64,000 bases of DNA from NCBI GenBank assembly GCA_037445115.1, contig JBBILC010000002.1, forward strand, positions 1-64,000. The letters run 5' to 3'. This document shows positions 6,914-15,379 of this stretch, piece by piece (position 1 is the first letter of the stretch; the number at the start of each line of letters is the position of its first letter). The notes below the pieces were generated by a model. It had not been told where the DNA came from. It was given only the letters and a program-made list of their open reading frames with translations, and ran no database searches. The DNA is from Trichothermofontia sp037445115. GTDB lineage: Bacteria > Cyanobacteriota > Cyanobacteriia > B231. Both the position numbers and the translations under genes were made by a program.

Positions 6914-8575
6914 ATGGAAATCGAGTGTATACCCTATGGCGCTGGTCAGGCGGGGGATGGGATCTGTCTTGTGGTTAAGATGGGTCCCTATCGTATTCTC
7001 CTGGATTGCGGACTTGCCGATCTCCAGGGCCTAACCAATTCGCTTCACCTAGGGGCTGCCCCCAACACGTCGGCCCCGATCGATCTGATCCTGTGCAGCC
7101 ACGCCCATCCCGATCACGCCCGATCGCTCCTCACCCTACACCATACTCTGCCCCAGGTCCCGATCTACACCAGCGAGGCCACCGCCCAATTACTTGCTCT
7201 TAACTGGTTAACTCCAGAGCGCGAACCGGTTCCGTCCTTTTGGCACCCCCTCCCTTGGCGATCGCCGCTGAAGGTTCACGATGGCCTGACTGCTGAACTG
7301 TGGCCTGCGGGTCACCTGCCAGGGGCAGCAGCAATTCTCCTGTCCTATACCCCCCCAGCAGACCCCCCCGACCGCCTTGGTCCGCCGAAACGCACCTACC
7401 GCTTGTTTTATACAGGTGACTTTTTCCTCTCCAGCACCCGCTTGGTGGAAGGGTTACCGCTGGAAGAACTGCGGGGTCTTAAACCCGATGTGCTGATCCT
7501 AGAAGGCACCTACGGCAGTGCTCGCCATCCCCGGCGTCGCCAACAGGAAAATCAACTGGCTGAGCGCATTCACCGAGGACTCAATGAGGGCTGCTCGATC
7601 CTAATGCCCGTTCCCATGTTGGGGCTGGGGCAGGATTTACTTATGCTCCTGCGCAGTCATCACCTGTTTACCGGGCGGGACCTGGATATTTGGGTGGATG
7701 GTCAAGTCGCGATCGGCTGTGATGCTTACCTGGATCTTTTACCCTACTTGCCCAGTAATGTGCAAAACTTTGCCCGCCACCAACCCCTGTTTTGGGACGA
7801 TCGCATCCGCCCCCGGGTCCGTCGCCTACACCCCGCAAACCGCAACCAGGTTGGCCAAGTGCCCTGTATTGTTCTGACCGATCTCACGATCGATTGGCAC
7901 AACTACATGACTAATACGGATCATCCCTGGTTAGTCCTGCTCTCAGAGCAACCGGATCACCGACCGGATTTAACCATTCACCAACCAATGGGGATGCCTG
8001 ATACGGCGTGCATGGAGTCTTATTTACTCGCCGATCATTGTGATGGGGCGGGAACCATGCAACTCATTCATAACCTTCGCCCCCAGCACATCGTCTTTAT
8101 TCACGGTTCTCCTGCCTATTTAGCCGATCTCACTAACCTAGAAGAACTTCAAAGCCGCTACCAATTACACTCCCCAGCGGCAGGTACACGGGTGGAGTTA
8201 CCGATCGGGGAAACCTTCCTGCGTCCGATCACACCCGACAGTGGCTATGAGGGTGAAGTCATTGAGTCTGATGCTGCTGTCAGTGTAATTCTGCCGGAAA
8301 ACATTATTGCCGATCCCCGCTGGCAACGGTTTGCGGATACGGGGCTGATTGCTGTGCGCTGGCAAGGGGAAGAGCTGGTTCTACGGGGTCTCTCCCAACG
8401 GGAGATCCTCAACCGCTGGGAAGAACACCCCCTCCCGGTCACCGAATGCTGCGCGATCTGCTATCATTACCACAACCAACGCTGTGGGAACCCGGCGTCG
8501 CCGCTATATCACTTTAAGGTTAGTCCGGAAGGCTACTGTCCCGCCTACGAACCCCTTCAGCCTCAGTCTACCTGA
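6914..8575 (+). CDS. MBL-fold/beta-CASP-like metallohydrolase with Cys tail
   Basis: A 553-residue metallo-beta-lactamase-fold protein. The zinc motif is SHAHPDH at residues 62-68 (His63, His65, Asp67, His68). It is followed by PAGHLPGAAAILL and by TGDFF, and the layout is that of the RNase J/CPSF branch with a beta-CASP-like insertion (ILEGTYG, about residue 195). A further part after residue 430 ends in a Cys cluster (Cys513, Cys516, Cys524, Cys542), probably binding zinc or an Fe-S cluster. The likely activity is hydrolysis of RNA or another phosphodiester in the cytoplasm. It is not the housekeeping RNase J, whose motifs and length differ. The 3' end overlaps the convergent GGDEF gene by 13 bases. 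Confidence 0.85.
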   Translation: MEIECIPYGAGQAGDGICLVVKMGPYRILLDCGLADLQGLTNSLHLGAAPNTSAPIDLILCSHAHPDHARSLLTLHHTLPQVPIYTSEATAQLLALNWLTPEREPVPSFWHPLPWRSPLKVHDGLTAELWPAGHLPGAAAILLSYTPPADPPDRLGPPKRTYRLFYTGDFFLSSTRLVEGLPLEELRGLKPDVLILEGTYGSARHPRRRQQENQLAERIHRGLNEGCSILMPVPMLGLGQDLLMLLRSHHLFTGRDLDIWVDGQVAIGCDAYLDLLPYLPSNVQNFARHQPLFWDDRIRPRVRRLHPANRNQVGQVPCIVLTDLTIDWHNYMTNTDHPWLVLLSEQPDHRPDLTIHQPMGMPDTACMESYLLADHCDGAGTMQLIHNLRPQHIVFIHGSPAYLADLTNLEELQSRYQLHSPAAGTRVELPIGETFLRPITPDSGYEGEVIESDAAVSVILPENIIADPRWQRFADTGLIAVRWQGEELVLRGLSQREILNRWEEHPLPVTECCAICYHYHNQRCGNPASPLYHFKVSPEGYCPAYEPLQPQST

Positions 8576-9417
8576 GCAGGAACAATACGATTGCGGCCCT
8601 GGTGCTTGGCCAGATATAAGTTGCGATCGGCAATCGTGATCAGGTGGGTCGGCAACAAATTCGGATTGGGGATCATACTGGCAACCCCAATACTGACCGT
8701 GACATAGGCCGCAACCCTAGAGGCAGAATGGGGAATCTGAAGCTTGGCGATGGCTGTTTTCAGTCGCTGGGCTACCTCGATTGCGCCTGCCCAGTCAGTT
8801 CCCGGCAGAATCACGGCAAACTCTTCTCCCCCATAACGGGCCACCAGATCGTAGGGCCGTCGAGCACGGTGACAAAGCGTCTGGGCGACTAATTTTAAAC
8901 AGTCATCCCCGCCCAGGTGTCCATAGGCATCATTATATTGTTTGAAGTAATCAATATCACATAGCAGGATCGCTAAGGGTTTCTGTTCCCGTGCCATTTG
9001 TCGCCATTGCTGGGCTAGATGCTGATCAAAATGCCGACGATTGGGAATTTGGGTTAAGCCATCCGAGGCAGCTAACAGGCTAATTTCAGCCAGTTTTTTC
9101 GACCACTGGGCGTCCACCACGTCCCCATGTTCCATGATGGTTTGTACAATAATTTCGAGATCACTTTTCTCTCGCGAAATGACATCGAGTAACGTATAGA
9201 GCATAGCCTCAGCTTTCTGGCGTACTGAGATTTCTGCCTGTAATTGCTGGTTCGTCTCGTATAGTTGCGCCTCAATCAAATCACCATGTTCAGCCGTTGT
9301 CGAGAGGGCAATATGCAAATCCTGGATCTCGGCCTGTAGTTGGCGAATCTCCTGACGGAGGCGCATGAGTTCTTGAAGCAAATGCTTGTCTTGTTCGATC
9401 AGTCCTTGACTATCCAA
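8563..9417 (-). CDS. Diguanylate cyclase (GGDEF)
   Basis: A 284-residue protein with an N-terminal coiled coil (about residues 5-75, rich in Gln, Glu and Leu) and a C-terminal GGDEF domain. The active-site loop is GGEEF at 196-200, so the enzyme should make c-di-GMP from two GTP. The inhibitory I-site RxxD is present as RPYD at 187-190, implying product inhibition. DIDYFKQYND at 154-163 supplies the metal-binding Asp. There is no sensor domain or membrane segment, so control must come through the coiled coil or a partner. The gene is convergent with the hydrolase upstream on the other strand. Confidence 0.93.
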   Translation of the reverse strand: MDSQGLIEQDKHLLQELMRLRQEIRQLQAEIQDLHIALSTTAEHGDLIEAQLYETNQQLQAEISVRQKAEAMLYTLLDVISREKSDLEIIVQTIMEHGDVVDAQWSKKLAEISLLAASDGLTQIPNRRHFDQHLAQQWRQMAREQKPLAILLCDIDYFKQYNDAYGHLGGDDCLKLVAQTLCHRARRPYDLVARYGGEEFAVILPGTDWAGAIEVAQRLKTAIAKLQIPHSASRVAAYVTVSIGVASMIPNPNLLPTHLITIADRNLYLAKHQGRNRIVPAQVD

Positions 9418-9674
9418 TCGTGTGCCTCCCGACGTGAAGGCGATCGTCGTAAATTAAGCCTCTGATCATACTTTAACTGGAGATGGCCAATTGAGCGCTC
9501 CCTAATTCTACGGAAAGGCAACCAAGACAGGATGAATTAGTGTATTAAAAATTACATTTTATGTTACTGAGGACAGGCTGGGGCAGGGGAAATAAATTCG
9601 GGATAGACAGGATTGATTTTAAGGCGAGTCCCGGATATGGGACTGTCCCGCCTGACGCGATCATCCGGTTGCGC

Positions 9675-10110
9675 TTAGCCCATTGCTTGTAACCAGGTTG
9701 CGAGATCGGCCAGGGATTGAAAATCCAGCAGGGCATCACCCAGACTGTCCAGTTGTTGTAGGGTGAGACTGTCAATGCGCGATCGTGCGGTTTCTGGTAA
9801 AGGGCCAAAGCGGCGTTGGAGTTGGCGCAGGATTAGCGATCGTTCACCTTCCTGGCGACCTTCCTGGCGACCTTCCTGTAATCCAGCTTCCCTAGCTTCC
9901 TGGTAATAGCGGGTTTCTTGAGCAGAACTGGCGATTTTGAGCATCTGGTGGATTTCCTCTGGGCTGAGTTCGGGGAACTTGTAGACCATGATGGTAATGA
10001 TCAATTCTAGGACTCATTGCTAGGGGAAAGGTGGGGCTGCTTTCAGCCTGGGTAATAAGTTCCTGGGCAAGGCGTGGAGTTTGCCGTTTGGGGAGAACCA
10101 GCAGTTGCAT
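9675..10110 (-). pseudogene. Rpn/DUF4351 nuclease-family remnant, truncated and frameshifted
   Basis: The 3' part (10004 down to 9675) encodes a typical C-terminal half of a cyanobacterial Rpn-type (PDDEXK) protein. It has MVYKFPELSPEEIHQML, then the EGRQEGRQEGER repeat, then a DUF4351-like end (LQRRFGPLPETARSRI, LDSLGDALLDFQSLADLATWL). The preceding piece, LPKRQTPRLAQELITQAE, sits in another frame from about 10110 to 10020. The nuclease domain itself is missing, and the methyltransferase gene occupies the place where it should lie. This is therefore the tail of a decayed gene rather than an active nuclease. Confidence 0.78.
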
Positions 10111-10193
10111 CGTAGGCTAAGGAGAGTGGGGATTTCAGGGGGTAGAGCAACCCTTCCTGATAGACTAGGGGGGTTCCCGATCGCTGTCCTTCC

Positions 10194-11387
10194 ATGTCCG
10201 ATCCGCAAGCCGTCAGTGCCGCCGTTGCCAGCCTCTACAACACCTATCCTTTCCCGCCGGAACCCTTGCTGGATGAGCCACCTCCCGGTTACAACTGGCG
10301 TTGGCAATGGTTGGCTGCCTATGGGTTTTGTACTGGGCGTAAACCCGCCACGGAGAAAATCCGTATCCTGGATGCGGGCTGTGGGACGGGCGTGGGGACG
10401 GAATATCTGGCCCACCTGAATCCCCAGGCAGAAATTGTGGCGGTTGATCTTAGTGCCGGGGCACTCCAGGTTGCTCAAGAACGCTGCCAAAAGTCGGGGG
10501 TAACCCATGTCGAGTTCCAGCACCTCAGCCTCTACGACATTGCCCAAGTGCCCGGTCAGTTTGATCTGATTAATTGTGTTGGGGTTCTCCACCACCTGCC
10601 GGACCCGATTCGCGGTATCCAAGCCCTGGCACCGAAGCTGGCCCCCGGTGGCTTGATGCATATCTTCGTCTATGGGGAATTGGGCCGCTGGGAAATTCGC
10701 CTCATGCAACAGGCGATCGCCCTCCTGCAAGGTCCCGATCGCGGCGACTACACCGCTGGGGTTGAACTCGGTCGTCAAATTTTTGCCGCCTTGCCAGAAA
10801 ATAATCGCATCCGCAAACGGGAACAGGAACGCTGGTCGCTGGAAAACCAACGGGATGCCTGTTTCGCTGATATGTACCTCCATCCCCAGGAAGTGGACTA
10901 TACGATCGACACCCTATTTGAACTGATCGATGCGTCTGGTCTGAAATTTCTCGGCTTCTCCAATCCTGGTTTTTGGCAACTCGATCGCCTCCTTGGCCAA
11001 GCCCCCGCCGCCCTCGAACGGGCCGCACACCTCACCCCACGCCAACGCTATCGGTTAATTGAACTTCTCGATACCGACGTAGCCCACTACGAATTTTTCC
11101 TGGGCCGGGAACCCCTCCCCCACCATTCCTGGACTGATGATGCCGAACTCCTGGCAGCGATCCCCGATCGTAACCCCTGTATGGACGGCTGGCCCAGCCA
11201 ATGCCTCTTTAACTACGACTACCAAATTGTTCAATTAACCGACCCTGAGTTTGCTTTTTTACAAGCCTGCGACGCAAACACGGATGGTAAGACGGTTGCT
11301 CAATTGCTGGCGATCGCCCCCCTGGATCTCGACCAAGTCCGTCACTTGCAAGCGCAACAATTAATTCTGCTGACCCCCCCGGCTTAG
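10194..11387 (+). CDS. Class I SAM-dependent methyltransferase
   Basis: A 397-residue protein whose residues about 50-170 form a class I methyltransferase domain. Motif I is ILDAGCGTGVGTEYL (58-72), then VAVDLSAGALQVA for the acidic loop that holds the ribose. The catalytic-side motif is DLINCVGVLHHLPDP. The C-terminal 220 residues (FWQLDRLL, HYEFFLGREPLP, CLFNYDYQIV) are conserved in cyanobacterial homologues as remembered, but have no named function. The substrate cannot be predicted. The gene stands upstream of the repeat cluster and atp operon with its own direction and no operon partner. Confidence 0.87.
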   Translation: MSDPQAVSAAVASLYNTYPFPPEPLLDEPPPGYNWRWQWLAAYGFCTGRKPATEKIRILDAGCGTGVGTEYLAHLNPQAEIVAVDLSAGALQVAQERCQKSGVTHVEFQHLSLYDIAQVPGQFDLINCVGVLHHLPDPIRGIQALAPKLAPGGLMHIFVYGELGRWEIRLMQQAIALLQGPDRGDYTAGVELGRQIFAALPENNRIRKREQERWSLENQRDACFADMYLHPQEVDYTIDTLFELIDASGLKFLGFSNPGFWQLDRLLGQAPAALERAAHLTPRQRYRLIELLDTDVAHYEFFLGREPLPHHSWTDDAELLAAIPDRNPCMDGWPSQCLFNYDYQIVQLTDPEFAFLQACDANTDGKTVAQLLAIAPLDLDQVRHLQAQQLILLTPPA

Positions 11388-11408
11388 GGGCCGCAGCACG
11401 ATGCTCCT

Positions 11409-11433
11409 AACGACTAAAGTCGTTACTACGAAC
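11409..11433 (-). repeat. Short palindromic repeat, copy 1
   Basis: The bases AACGACTAAAGTCGTTACTA and the next five are the near-exact reverse complement of 55899-55923. The core is a palindrome, ACGACT-TTA/TAA-AGTCGT. The same start (GTAGTAACGACTT) also begins a related repeat near 52094. This is a dispersed short repeat of a kind common between cyanobacterial genes. Confidence 0.75.
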
Positions 11434-11523
11434 TATGAACGTTGGGAATAGGTGTACTGAACTGGCAACCGCTCCGGCGATCGCGGCTTTCATTGAACTC
11501 AGCCACCTGGCCCAGTAGTCTCG

Positions 11524-11655
11524 GTCGATCAAAAAGCAGTTGTGGGGTAGGCATCCTGCCTGCCACTCCGGCAGCAGAGCAAAGCGATCCCGACAGTCGA
11601 TCAAAACAGTCGATCAAAAAGCAGTTGTGGGGTAGGCATCCTGCCTGCCACTCCG
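11524..11655 (+). repeat. Perfect 47-bp direct repeat, two copies
   Basis: Bases 11524-11570 recur exactly at 11609-11655, 85 bases apart. Each copy contains the hairpin TAGGCATCCTGCCTGCC preceded by TGTGGGG. The unit belongs to the same family as TGTGGGATAGCCGTCCCGGC near 17050 and 17090. Confidence 0.85.
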
Positions 11656-11656
11656 A

Positions 11657-11708
11657 CAGCCGAGACGGCTATCCCACAAGACAGACAACAGCCGAGACGG
11701 CTATCCCA
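11657..11708 (-). repeat. Two copies of the GGGATAGCCGTC..GGCTG palindrome repeat
   Basis: CAGCCGAGACGGCTATCCCA occurs at 11657-11676 and again at 11689-11708. Read on the other strand it gives TGGGATAGCCGTCTCGGCTG, matching the pair of copies between atpA and atpG. The arms AGCCG/CGGCT form a short hairpin. Confidence 0.82.
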
Positions 11709-11764
11709 TCTGCGAATCCAGTATGCGATCGGGAAACGATCGTAAAAAAAGGGTTAACGCTGCG

Positions 11765-11773
11765 TGGTACAAT
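11765..11773 (+). promoter_or_regulatory. Candidate extended -10 promoter of the atp operon
   Basis: TGGTACAAT fits an extended -10 (TG, one base, then TACAAT at 11768-11773) and lies 55 bases before the likely atpI start. No recognisable -35 is present upstream. It is the best promoter-like site for the atp cluster in this gap. Confidence 0.5.
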
Positions 11774-11828
11774 TGCCACTGGCTTGCAAGCAGTCAAGCC
11801 ATGTTTTTCGCTCAAATTCGGTCATCCC

Positions 11829-12299
11829 GTGCCCCTTGCGAATCAGCTAACTTCCCTCTTCCGGCGGGACCCCTCAGCGGCCACCGTTGAGCTATCGCCG
11901 GAACCCAACGCCTCGATGCAAGAGTACTATCAACTGTGTCAGGCTTTACTGACCTGGACCCTTGCATTCACGGGGATTGTTTTCGTCACCGTTTGGCTCA
12001 CCTACTCCCTGAATCTGGCTCTTAACTATTTGATTGGGGCTTGCACCGGGGTGGTGTACCTGCGGCTGTTGGCGCGGGATGTCGAACAGTTGGGTCGGTC
12101 TAAAAAACGCCTAGGCAGTACCCGTTTGGCCCTGGTTGCTGGGTTGATTATAGTTGCAACCCAATGGAATCAGCTACAGGTGATGCCGGTTTTTTTAGGA
12201 TTCCTGACCTATAAAGTGGCCCTGATTGTCTATGTGATCTGGTCAACCTATCTCACGGATACGCGGCCCAAGTCGGACCCGTCATCGGGGGAGTCGTGA
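11829..12299 (+). CDS. atpI: ATP synthase protein I
   Basis: This accessory membrane protein precedes the ATP synthase genes in cyanobacteria and helps c-ring assembly. The recognisable part begins MQEYYQLCQALL (Met at 11916). It has four hydrophobic helices, including LNLALNYLIGACTGVVYLRL and MPVFLGFLTYKVALIVYVI, and the cyanobacterial signature ARDVEQLG. The start is uncertain: GTG at 11829 gives an N-terminal extension of about 29 residues similar to other cyanobacterial AtpI, while ATG at 11916 removes it. The frame stays open far upstream only because it runs through repeats. atpB follows 47 bases later. Confidence 0.85.
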   Translation: MPLANQLTSLFRRDPSAATVELSPEPNASMQEYYQLCQALLTWTLAFTGIVFVTVWLTYSLNLALNYLIGACTGVVYLRLLARDVEQLGRSKKRLGSTRLALVAGLIIVATQWNQLQVMPVFLGFLTYKVALIVYVIWSTYLTDTRPKSDPSSGES

Positions 12300-12346
12300 C
12301 GATCGCATGGAGCTATCGCAATGAGCTAACGTTAGAGAATCCCTGA

Positions 12347-13105
12347 ATGGATATACCTTACGCTCTTACTCAGTTAACTGGGTTGCCCTTGGCCTCCTTA
12401 GAGGTGGGCAAACACTTTTACTGGCAGGTGGGCAATTTGAAGCTGCACGGTGAGGTGTTTCTAACCTCCTGGTTTGTGATTGCCGTGCTGCTGGTCCTCA
12501 CCCTAGCGGCCACCCGCAATGTCCAACGGGTTCCGACGGGTGTGCAGAACCTGATGGAGTATGTGCTTGAGTTTGTACGGGGCATTGCCCGCGATCAAAT
12601 TGGCGAAAAAGAGTATCGGCCCTGGGTTCCCTTTGTGGGGACGCTGTTCCTGTTTATCTTTGTCTCCAACTGGTCCGGTGCCCTCGTGCCCTGGAAGCTC
12701 ATTCACCTCCCGGCGGGGGAACTGGGTGCGCCCACTGCTAATATCAACACCACGGTTGCCTTTGCCCTGTTGACCTCACTGGCCTATTTTTATGCAGGCT
12801 TTAAGAAACGAGGCTTGGGATATTTCGCACATTATGTGGAACCCATCCCAATTATGCTGCCGTTCAAGGTCATTGAAGACTTCACGAAGCCCCTTTCCCT
12901 GAGCTTCCGTCTTTTTGGCAATATCCTCGCAGATGAATTGGTCGTGGGGGTCTTTGTCCTCCTAGTTCCCCTGTTTGTGCCCTTGCCGATGATGTTCCTG
13001 GGGTTGTTTACCAGTGCGATTCAAGCATTGATCTTTGCAACTCTGGCCTCGGTTTATATCGGTGAAGCCCTTGAAGGTGAACACCACGAAGGTGAAGAAC
13101 ACTAA
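12347..13105 (+). CDS. atpB: ATP synthase subunit a
   Basis: Subunit a of the membrane Fo sector, 252 residues, which provides the proton half-channels against the c-ring. The essential Arg is in LSFRLFGNILADELVVG (about residues 183-200). Five to six hydrophobic helices are seen, and the C-terminal end is acidic and His-rich (EGEHHEGEEH). Sequence and length match cyanobacterial and chloroplast AtpI/a proteins. It follows atpI and is separated from atpE by about 220 bases. Confidence 0.97.
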   Translation: MDIPYALTQLTGLPLASLEVGKHFYWQVGNLKLHGEVFLTSWFVIAVLLVLTLAATRNVQRVPTGVQNLMEYVLEFVRGIARDQIGEKEYRPWVPFVGTLFLFIFVSNWSGALVPWKLIHLPAGELGAPTANINTTVAFALLTSLAYFYAGFKKRGLGYFAHYVEPIPIMLPFKVIEDFTKPLSLSFRLFGNILADELVVGVFVLLVPLFVPLPMMFLGLFTSAIQALIFATLASVYIGEALEGEHHEGEEH

Positions 13106-13324
13106 AACTTAGAGGTGAGACTCGGTATCGGAATTGCTGCCCTAAAATCGAGCGGTTGGCGGCGATGCGATCGCGCATCTTCTCACGCCTATAGACTCCG
13201 TAATTGGGGCTATAAAGCGTCTCATATAGATTGCCAAACAAATTGATTGACGGCGGGTTCCAAAACCTGAGATTCTAATCTAGCTTGGTCTATCGACTCT
13301 GTTTACTTGGAAGGAAAACTTACT
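13106..13324 (+). other. atpB-atpE spacer with a HIP1 palindrome
   Basis: The 219-base spacer contains GATGCGATCGCGCATC around 13163-13178, a palindrome built on the HIP1 octamer. A strong ribosome site (GGAAGGAAAA) stands just before atpE. A processing or attenuation role in raising c-subunit expression is possible but not shown. Confidence 0.45.
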
Positions 13325-13570
13325 ATGGACCCAATCATTACAGCAGCATCCGTTCTCGCAGCAGGTTTGGCAATTGGTCTGGGCGCGATCGGCCCTGGCA
13401 TTGGTCAAGGGACTGCCGCTGGACAAGCTTGCGAAGGGATTGCCCGCCAGCCCGAAGCCGAAGGCAAAATTCGCGGTACCCTCATCCTCAGCTTGGCGTT
13501 CATGGAAGCCTTGACCATTTATGGTTTGGTGGTTGCCCTCGTGCTGCTGTTCGCGAATCCCTTCGCCTAA
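13325..13570 (+). CDS. atpE: ATP synthase subunit c
   Basis: The 81-residue c subunit that makes the rotating proteolipid ring. Two helices flank the polar loop ARQPEAEGKIR. The proton-carrying carboxylate is Glu61 in AFMEALTIYG, as in other cyanobacteria and chloroplasts, and the glycine-rich first helix is GLGAIGPGIGQG. ATG at 13325 was chosen over an in-frame ATG six codons earlier because the ribosome site GGAAGGAAAAC lies just before it and the family starts MDP. Confidence 0.98.
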   Translation: MDPIITAASVLAAGLAIGLGAIGPGIGQGTAAGQACEGIARQPEAEGKIRGTLILSLAFMEALTIYGLVVALVLLFANPFA

Positions 13571-13689
13571 CCCACAGGGGACTGTTTCGGTAATTCTCAT
13601 GCCCTTGCAGGCGATCGCGGTTAGGGGGGTGGCCAGGTTGGATTCCCCCCTCGCAGCCTGATCCCTGCCCAGACAGACAGGACGTAAAC

Positions 13690-14184
13690 ATGACACTCTG
13701 GACACTATTAATTGCGGCTGAAGCTGCCGAAGCAACTGCCGAGGGTGGTGGGTTGTTTGACCTGGATGCCACGCTTCCCCTAATGGCGATTCAGTTCGTC
13801 ATTTTAGTGGCCATTCTTAATGTCACTTTCTTTAAGCCCTTAACCGGTGCGATCGAAGGTCGGGCCGATTACGTGCGTAAGAATCGTTTAGAGGCCGAGG
13901 AACGGCTAGCCAAGTCGAAACAGCTTGCCCAACAGTATGAGCAAGAACTGGCCGACACCCGTCGCCAAGCCCAAACAGTGATTTTGACGGCAGAGGCGGA
14001 AGCGCAAAAGCTAATGGCGAGTAAACTGGCCGAGGCGCAACAGGAAGCCCAGCAGCAGCGTGAGCAAGCTCAGCGAGAGATTGATCAGCAAAAGCAAACC
14101 GCGCTGCAAACTCTGGAAAACCAGATTGATGCGCTCAGCCAACAGATCCTAGACAAGTTGCTGGGATCGGGGGCAGCACGGTGA
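13690..14184 (+). CDS. atpF': ATP synthase subunit b'
   Basis: The b' stator subunit (also called AtpG), 164 residues. One membrane helix near the N-terminus (LMAIQFVILVAILNVTFFKP, about residues 34-53) is followed by a long charged coiled coil. The order before atpF and the N-terminal acidic GGGLFDLDATLP are typical of photosynthetic bacteria, which use a b/b' heterodimer as peripheral stalk. It lies between atpE and atpF. Confidence 0.95.
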   Translation: MTLWTLLIAAEAAEATAEGGGLFDLDATLPLMAIQFVILVAILNVTFFKPLTGAIEGRADYVRKNRLEAEERLAKSKQLAQQYEQELADTRRQAQTVILTAEAEAQKLMASKLAEAQQEAQQQREQAQREIDQQKQTALQTLENQIDALSQQILDKLLGSGAAR

Positions 14185-14203
14185 TCACGGGGAGGCAATG
14201 CAC

Positions 14204-14752
14204 ATGATCATGCACAGTATTTGGCACAGTACTCTGTGGCTGGCAACGGCGGCAGCGGCGGAGTCGGGCTTTGGGCTAGAGCAGGTGTTCGAATCCAATT
14301 TAATCAATTTGACAATTACGATTTCGGTTCTGGTCTACTTTGGTCGCAAGTTGGTGGGCAACACCCTGGCGGAGCGGCAAAGCCAGATTGAAAGCGAAAT
14401 CAAGGAAGCTGAGCAAAAGTGCCAAGAGGCAGCCGTTGTCCTCGCTGAGCAACAGCAAAAACTAGCCCAAGCGCAAACCGAAGCCAGTCAAATCCTGGCT
14501 AAGGCGGAGGAGACAGCCCGCACGATGCGGGAATCCATCCTGGCTCAAGCGGCTGCGGATGTGGAACGCTTGCGGGCAACCGCTACCCAGGATCTCCAAG
14601 CCGAGCAGGAGCGGGCGATCGCGGAACTACGCCAGCGGGTAGTGGCAATGGCCCTCCAACGGGCTGAGGAACAACTCCCGGCGCGGCTATCAGATACCGT
14701 GCAGCAACGATTGATTGATCGAGGTCTGGCCCTGTTAGGAGATCGCACATGA
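14204..14752 (+). CDS. atpF: ATP synthase subunit b
   Basis: The b subunit of the peripheral stalk, 182 residues from ATG 14204. The sequence FESNLINLTITISVLVYFGRKLVG gives the membrane helix, and a long Ala/Glu/Gln coiled coil follows. GGGGAGG ends eight bases before ATG 14204, whereas ATG 14198 would be only two bases away, so the former start is preferred. The stop overlaps the atpH start by four bases (ATGA), giving coupled translation. Confidence 0.95.
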   Translation: MIMHSIWHSTLWLATAAAAESGFGLEQVFESNLINLTITISVLVYFGRKLVGNTLAERQSQIESEIKEAEQKCQEAAVVLAEQQQKLAQAQTEASQILAKAEETARTMRESILAQAAADVERLRATATQDLQAEQERAIAELRQRVVAMALQRAEEQLPARLSDTVQQRLIDRGLALLGDRT

Positions 14753-15303
14753 GTGAAAGCGTTATTGGAACTTCCGTATTAGAGCCGTATGCCGAGGCAT
14801 TGATGTCGCTCGCCCAGGCCCAGGATTTGGTCGATCGCTTCGGGGAAGATACCCGTGGGTTGAGCAGCCTGTTGGCGGAGTCAGCTGAATTAAGCCAATT
14901 TCTGAGCAGTCCCCTGGTGGGAGATGACGCCAAGAAAGCGGTATTGCGGCAGGTGGTGAGCGACCAAGTTCACCCCTATATGCTCAACTTTTTAATGTTG
15001 TTGGTGGATCGTCGCCGGATTGCGTTTCTGGATGGGATTTGCCAGCGGTATCAAGTGCGGCTCCGCAAGTTGAAGAAGACCGTCTTGGCAGAGGTAACCT
15101 CAGCGATCGCGTTAACCGAAGCCCAGATCGCCGTTGTCCGGGAAAAGATCATTGCCATGACCGGGGCCAGTGAAGTGGAACTGCAATTGGCGATCGACCC
15201 TGATTTAATTGGGGGGGTGGTGATCCAGATTGGTTCCCAGATCATTGATGCCAGCTTGCAGGGACAACTGCGGCGTATTGGCATGAGTTTGAGTTCCCGA
15301 TAG
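14749..15303 (+). CDS. atpH: ATP synthase subunit delta
   Basis: The delta (OSCP-like) subunit, 184 residues, joining the peripheral stalk to the top of F1. It is recognised by YAEALMSLAQAQDL near the N-terminus and by the C-terminal signature DPDLIGGVVIQIGSQIIDASLQGQLRRI. The position directly after atpF with a four-base overlap and before atpA is the usual cyanobacterial order. Confidence 0.96.
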   Translation: MSESVIGTSVLEPYAEALMSLAQAQDLVDRFGEDTRGLSSLLAESAELSQFLSSPLVGDDAKKAVLRQVVSDQVHPYMLNFLMLLVDRRRIAFLDGICQRYQVRLRKLKKTVLAEVTSAIALTEAQIAVVREKIIAMTGASEVELQLAIDPDLIGGVVIQIGSQIIDASLQGQLRRIGMSLSSR

Positions 15304-15379
15304 CAATGGTGGGACGTGATGGGAAGGGGGTGGGTTTATGGTCCGAATCGCCTCGCCCTGATCATCCCGTTTCCTCCCT

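Larger units (their letters stand above)
11388..11763. other. Gene-free repeat cluster upstream of the atp operon
   Basis: These bases hold several dispersed repeats (listed separately) and end with a candidate promoter for atpI. The open frame that crosses this stretch is only an upstream extension of atpI and translates the repeats, so it is not protein-coding. Confidence 0.7.

Noticed and set aside
9845..9885. Tandem repeat GCGACCTTCCTG
   Set aside because: It encodes the EGRQEGRQEG repeat usual in Rpn-family proteins and is explained by that gene remnant.
10020..10883. A 287-codon open frame antisense to the methyltransferase gene
   Set aside because: The sense gene has clear SAM-binding motifs. 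The antisense product is low in order and matches nothing.
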